A stretch of 8,374 nt of DNA, taken from contig JAEZGC010000141.1 in assembly GCA_023437345.1 (NCBI GenBank), positions 1-8,374 on the forward strand. Reading direction: 5' to 3'. The position numbers were made by a program, and so were the translations under genes. Shown in pieces: positions 5,493-8,374 of this stretch. Source of the DNA: Actinomycetes bacterium (GTDB lineage Bacteria; Actinomycetota; Actinomycetes; Propionibacteriales; Propionibacteriaceae). The notes under the pieces were generated by a model. The model was given only the letters and a program-made list of their open reading frames with translations, had not been told where the DNA came from and made no database searches. Each line of letters opens with the position of its first letter. Position 1 is the stretch's first letter.

Positions 5493-5569
5493 TGGTGGGC
5501 CTAACTGGACTTGAACCAGTGACCTCTGCCTTATCAGGGCAGCGCTCTAACCGTCTGAGCTATAGGCCC
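5493..5569 (-). tRNA. ileT: tRNA-Ile, anticodon GAT
   Basis: A 77-base tRNA read on the minus strand. The acceptor stem GGGCCTA pairs with TAGGCCC, followed by discriminator A and an encoded CCA (5495-5493). The D arm has AGCTCAGACGGTTAGAGC. The anticodon stem CTGCC/GGCAG encloses loop CTGATAA, giving anticodon GAT (5535-5533), which decodes ATC and ATT isoleucine codons. The T arm is ACTGG TTCAAGT CCAGT. All four stems pair. Position downstream of gyrA and the DUF3566 gene is the known actinobacterial arrangement; the symbol follows the mycobacterial name. Confidence 0.97.
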
Positions 5570-5593
5570 GCGTGTGCGGTACACCGAGGCGCA

Positions 5594-5623
5594 ACGTTAC
5601 CGCGACCGGCCGCACCGGCTCAA
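5594..5623 (-). promoter_or_regulatory. Possible promoter of tRNA-Ile
   Basis: On the minus strand, TTGAGC (5623-5618) and TAACGT (5599-5594) lie 18 bp apart in the short gap between the DUF3566 gene and the tRNA. A start near 5587 would leave an 18-base leader to be trimmed. The match to consensus is only moderate; the tRNA could also be read through from gyrA. Confidence 0.35.
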
Positions 5624-5650
5624 ATCGCGGTTCCGCCGCAGCGTCGGGGA

Positions 5651-6325
5651 TCAGTCCTCGGCGAGCGTGACCTCAAGGCCACCGAGGATGTTGGCCGACA
5701 GGTTGTACAGGAACGCGGCGATCGTACCGAGCGCCGTCATCAGCACGACGTTGATGACGGCGATCAGCGCACCGATGCCGAGCACCTTGTTCATGCTGAT
5801 GTAGTCCTCGATCCGCCACGGGCTGGTGTCGTTAGGGCTGGAGACCAGGTCGGTCACCACCTCGTTGATGGCGGCGAACACCCCCGACGTCTCCACGATC
5901 GTCCACACCATGTAGATGGCGACCCAGAACATCACGCCGAACGCGATCGAGAACAGGAACACGGTCTTCATCACCGACCACGGATCGAGCCGCGACAGGC
6001 GCAGCCGCGCCTTCCTGGTGCGCCGGGCGCCCTTGCGCCGGGCCGGCTTCAGCAGGGTGTCGGTGGCGGGCCCCACCGCGGGGGGCGGGGAGGCCGCCGG
6101 CGTGGTCAGGGGGGGCTCGTACTCGGGACCGGGCTGGCGGACGGCGACGCCGGGGGCCTCCGGCGGCACCGGGGACGGCGAACTGCCACCCGGGACCGGC
6201 GGGATGCGCACCACGGTGTCGTCCAGCCCTCGCCCCTGGCTGGGTGCGGCCGCGCCGTCGACCCGCCAGATCGAGTCGTCGACCAGCCCCGACGTCCGTG
6301 ACGTCGTGGTCGGCTTCTCAGTCAC
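5651..6325 (-). CDS. DUF3566 membrane protein downstream of gyrA
   Basis: A 224-residue protein of the DUF3566 family, the conserved neighbour of gyrA in actinobacteria (Rv0007 in Mycobacterium tuberculosis). Start GTG 6325 overlaps the gyrA stop by 8 bp and is preceded by a strong ribosome site, GGGGAGGAG, inside the gyrA tail. Residues 1 to about 92 are low-complexity, rich in Pro, Ala and Gly, and probably disordered. Residues about 93-117 are strongly basic (KPARRKGARRTRKARLRLSR). Transmembrane helices lie near 118-144 and 181-206, separated by a loop of about 35 residues with a conserved-looking PWRIEDYI. The polarity of the basic segment suggests a cytoplasmic N-terminus. The function is not known; roles at the membrane or division site have been considered for the family but nothing here decides it. 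Confidence 0.88.
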   Translation of the reverse strand: MTEKPTTTSRTSGLVDDSIWRVDGAAAPSQGRGLDDTVVRIPPVPGGSSPSPVPPEAPGVAVRQPGPEYEPPLTTPAASPPPAVGPATDTLLKPARRKGARRTRKARLRLSRLDPWSVMKTVFLFSIAFGVMFWVAIYMVWTIVETSGVFAAINEVVTDLVSSPNDTSPWRIEDYISMNKVLGIGALIAVINVVLMTALGTIAAFLYNLSANILGGLEVTLAED

Positions 6326-8374
6326 CGTTCTCCTCCCCGGCCGGCTCGGGCACGTCCCGGCCTGGTTCGTCCGGCTCAACGGTACCTTGCCCGTTCACGG
6401 CCGGGCCACCTACCCCGTCGTCGGACGGGGACGCGGGCGACTCCGGCAGCGCGCCGCTGGACTCGGGGCTCAGCGCGATCGCCGCCACCGCATCGTCCTC
6501 GGCCACCCCGACGAACTTCACGCCCATGGTGTCGCGGCCCTTCGCCGGCACCTCGGCGACGCTCGACCTGATGATCTGGCCACTCACCTTGATGGCGATG
6601 ACCTCGTCGGACTCCTGAACCACCAGGCCGCCCACCAGGGACCCGCGTCCCTCGTTGAGCTTCATCGCCTTGATGCCCAGGCCGCCGCGGCCCTGCTGGC
6701 GGTACTCAGACACGGCGGTCCGCTTGCCGAACCCGCCGTCGGTGACGGTGAACACGAACCTGTCGTCCTCCGGCATGTCGGCGTCGATGATCGACATGCT
6801 GAGCAGCGCGTCGCCGGAGCGGAACTTCATCCCGGTGACGCCCGACGTCGCGCGCCCCATCGGACGCAGCTGGTCGTCATCGGCACCGAACCGGATCGCC
6901 TGGCCCTTGCGCGAGATCAGCAGGACGTCGTCCTCGGGGCTGCACAGCGCGGCGCCGATCAGCTCGTCGTCGGGCTCGCGGAAGTTGACCGCGATCACGC
7001 CCGCCTGACGAGGCGAGTCGTAGGACCGCAGCTCGGTCTTCTTGACCAGGCCGTTGCGGGTCGCCAGCAGCAGGTACGGCGCGTCGTCGTAGCTGCGCAG
7101 CGTCATCACCTGCGCGATCCGCTCGTCGGGCAGGAAGGACAACAGCCCGGCGACGTGGCCGCCACGGGCGTCCCGGCCGGCCTCCGGCAGCTGCCACACC
7201 TTCGCCCGGTAGACGCGGCCCATGTTGGTGAAGAACAGGATCCAGTGGTGGTTCGTGGTGGCGAAGACGTGCTCCACCTCGTCGTCGGCCCGCAGCGAGG
7301 CGCCGCGAACCCCCTTGCCGCCTCGCTTCTGGGTGCGGTACAGCGAGCTGGCGGTCCGCTTCGCGTAGCCGCCGTGGGTGATCGTGACGATCATCTCGTC
7401 GTCGGGGATCAGGTCCTCGTCCGACAGGTCGCCGTCGGCGGCGATGATCCGGGTCCGGCGCTCGTCGCCGTACTTCTCGACGATCTCTGCGAGTTCCTCG
7501 GAGATGATGGTCCGCTGCCGCTCGGGCCGGGCCAGGATGTCCTTCAGGTCGGTGATCTGGGCCTCGATCTCGGCCAGCCGGTCGATGATCTGCTGGATCT
7601 CCATCGCCGCCAGCCGGCGCAGCTGGGTGTCCAGGATGTACATCGCCTGCTGGTCGTCGATCTCCAGCAGCGCCTTCAGGCCTTCCCGGGCGGTGTCGAC
7701 ATCGCGGGAGGCCCGGATCAGCGCCAGCACCTCGTCCAACCGGTTCAGTGCCTTGACCAGGCCGCGCAACAGGTGCGCCCGGTCCTCGGCGGCCGCCAGC
7801 CGGAACGCCGTCCGGCGCTGGATGACCTGGATCTGGTGTCGCACCCAGTGGCTGATGAACTGGTCGAGCCGCAGCGTCCGCGGCACGTCGTCGACCAGCG
7901 CCAGCATGTTGCACCCGAAGGTGTCCTGCAGCTGGGTGTGCTTGTACAGGTTGTTCATCACCACGCGCGGCTGCGCGTCGCGCTTCAGGACGATCACCAG
8001 CCGCTGGCCGGTGCGGCCCGACGAGTCGTCGCGGATGTCGGCGATCCCGGTAAGCCGGCCGGTCTTGACCAGCTCGGCGATCTTCACCGCCAGGTTGTCC
8101 GGGTTGCACATGTAGGGCAGCTCGGTGACGACAAGGCTGGTGCGTCCGGCCCTGTCCTCCTCGATGTCGATGACCGCGCGCATCACCACCGAGCCGCGAC
8201 CGGTGCGGTAGGCGTCCTCGATCCCCTTGCGGCCAACGATCAGCGCACCGAGCGGGAAGTCGGGGCCCTTGATCCGCTCCATGGCGGCCTCGAGCAGCTC
8301 CTCCTTGGTCGCCTCCGGGTGCTCCAGCGCCCACTGGACGGCCTCGGCCACCTCGCGCAGGTTGTGGGTGGGGA
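6318..8374 (-). CDS. gyrA: DNA gyrase subunit A, 5' end cut by window edge
   Basis: The frame is open to the right edge, beginning PTHNLREVAEAVQWAL, which corresponds to roughly residue 170-180 of full-length GyrA; 684 residues are visible. GyrA with GyrB introduces negative supercoils. The catalytic tyrosine and the quinolone-resistance region lie outside the window, so resistance cannot be judged. Visible parts are the tower domain, the long coiled coil (around AEIEAQITDLKDILARPERQ), then the C-terminal beta-pinwheel. The GyrA box QKRGGKG is at 7331-7311, essential for DNA wrapping, and a second, degenerate box-like QQGRGGLG lies in a later blade (about 6697-6674). The last ~50 residues are an acidic, Pro- and Ser-rich tail that ends EENGD. 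The 3' end carries the ribosome site for the overlapping DUF3566 gene, indicating one operon. Confidence 0.97.
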   Translation of the reverse strand, partial: PTHNLREVAEAVQWALEHPEATKEELLEAAMERIKGPDFPLGALIVGRKGIEDAYRTGRGSVVMRAVIDIEEDRAGRTSLVVTELPYMCNPDNLAVKIAELVKTGRLTGIADIRDDSSGRTGQRLVIVLKRDAQPRVVMNNLYKHTQLQDTFGCNMLALVDDVPRTLRLDQFISHWVRHQIQVIQRRTAFRLAAAEDRAHLLRGLVKALNRLDEVLALIRASRDVDTAREGLKALLEIDDQQAMYILDTQLRRLAAMEIQQIIDRLAEIEAQITDLKDILARPERQRTIISEELAEIVEKYGDERRTRIIAADGDLSDEDLIPDDEMIVTITHGGYAKRTASSLYRTQKRGGKGVRGASLRADDEVEHVFATTNHHWILFFTNMGRVYRAKVWQLPEAGRDARGGHVAGLLSFLPDERIAQVMTLRSYDDAPYLLLATRNGLVKKTELRSYDSPRQAGVIAVNFREPDDELIGAALCSPEDDVLLISRKGQAIRFGADDDQLRPMGRATSGVTGMKFRSGDALLSMSIIDADMPEDDRFVFTVTDGGFGKRTAVSEYRQQGRGGLGIKAMKLNEGRGSLVGGLVVQESDEVIAIKVSGQIIRSSVAEVPAKGRDTMGVKFVGVAEDDAVAAIALSPESSGALPESPASPSDDGVGGPAVNGQGTVEPDEPGRDVPEPAGEENGD

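Noticed and set aside
5495..6301. A 268-residue plus-strand open frame beginning MGLTGLEPVTSALSG
   Set aside because: Its first part is the reverse complement of tRNA-Ile and the rest is antisense to the DUF3566 gene; this is a well-known spurious translation pattern.
6877..8334. A 485-residue minus-strand frame within gyrA and long plus-strand frames such as 7378-8115
   Set aside because: These are alternative-frame shadows of gyrA, caused by the high GC content and lack of stop codons.

Overview
The window looks like chromosomal DNA of a high-GC actinobacterium. The strongest evidence is the minus-strand order gyrA, then a DUF3566 membrane protein, then tRNA-Ile(GAT). This is the arrangement known next to the replication origin in mycobacteria and relatives. 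Very high third-position GC, frequent GTG starts and 4-8 bp gene overlaps agree with this. I cannot name the genus from the sequence.

Layout. Positions 1-1913 (+) hold a translationally coupled pair: the C-terminal ~346 residues of a cupin_4/JmjC-type Fe(II) oxygenase, cut by the window edge, and a complete sucrase/ferredoxin-like (Suc_Fer) thioredoxin-fold protein. Positions 1914-2215 carry no gene. They contain a 165-bp element with four copies of a 19-bp motif in exact mirror arrangement, followed by a promoter and a probable ArsR operator.

Positions 2216-5369 form a two-part thiol/metalloid-type cassette. The first part is a plus-strand operon: an ArsR-family repressor with a CVC site, a DUF318/ArsP-like permease, and a small CxxC thioredoxin-like protein. 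The second part is a divergent pair sharing one promoter/operator region: a minus-strand ArsR-family repressor with an N-terminal CC pair, and a plus-strand second DUF318-type permease. Each of these five proteins contains exactly two cysteines, always as one close pair (CxC, CxC, CxxC, CC, CxC). This fits a system that senses, moves and reduces a soft thiophilic ion or its organic form, for example trivalent arsenic. The actual substrate is not shown by the sequence.

Positions 5370-5492 are a short gene-free gap with small hairpins. Positions 5493-8374 (-) hold tRNA-Ile with an encoded CCA, a probable tRNA promoter, the DUF3566 protein, and gyrA, which runs off the right edge without its N-terminal ~170 residues. 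The usual tRNA-Ala partner of this locus is not present downstream of tRNA-Ile in this window. The cassette therefore sits where the conserved core order is interrupted.
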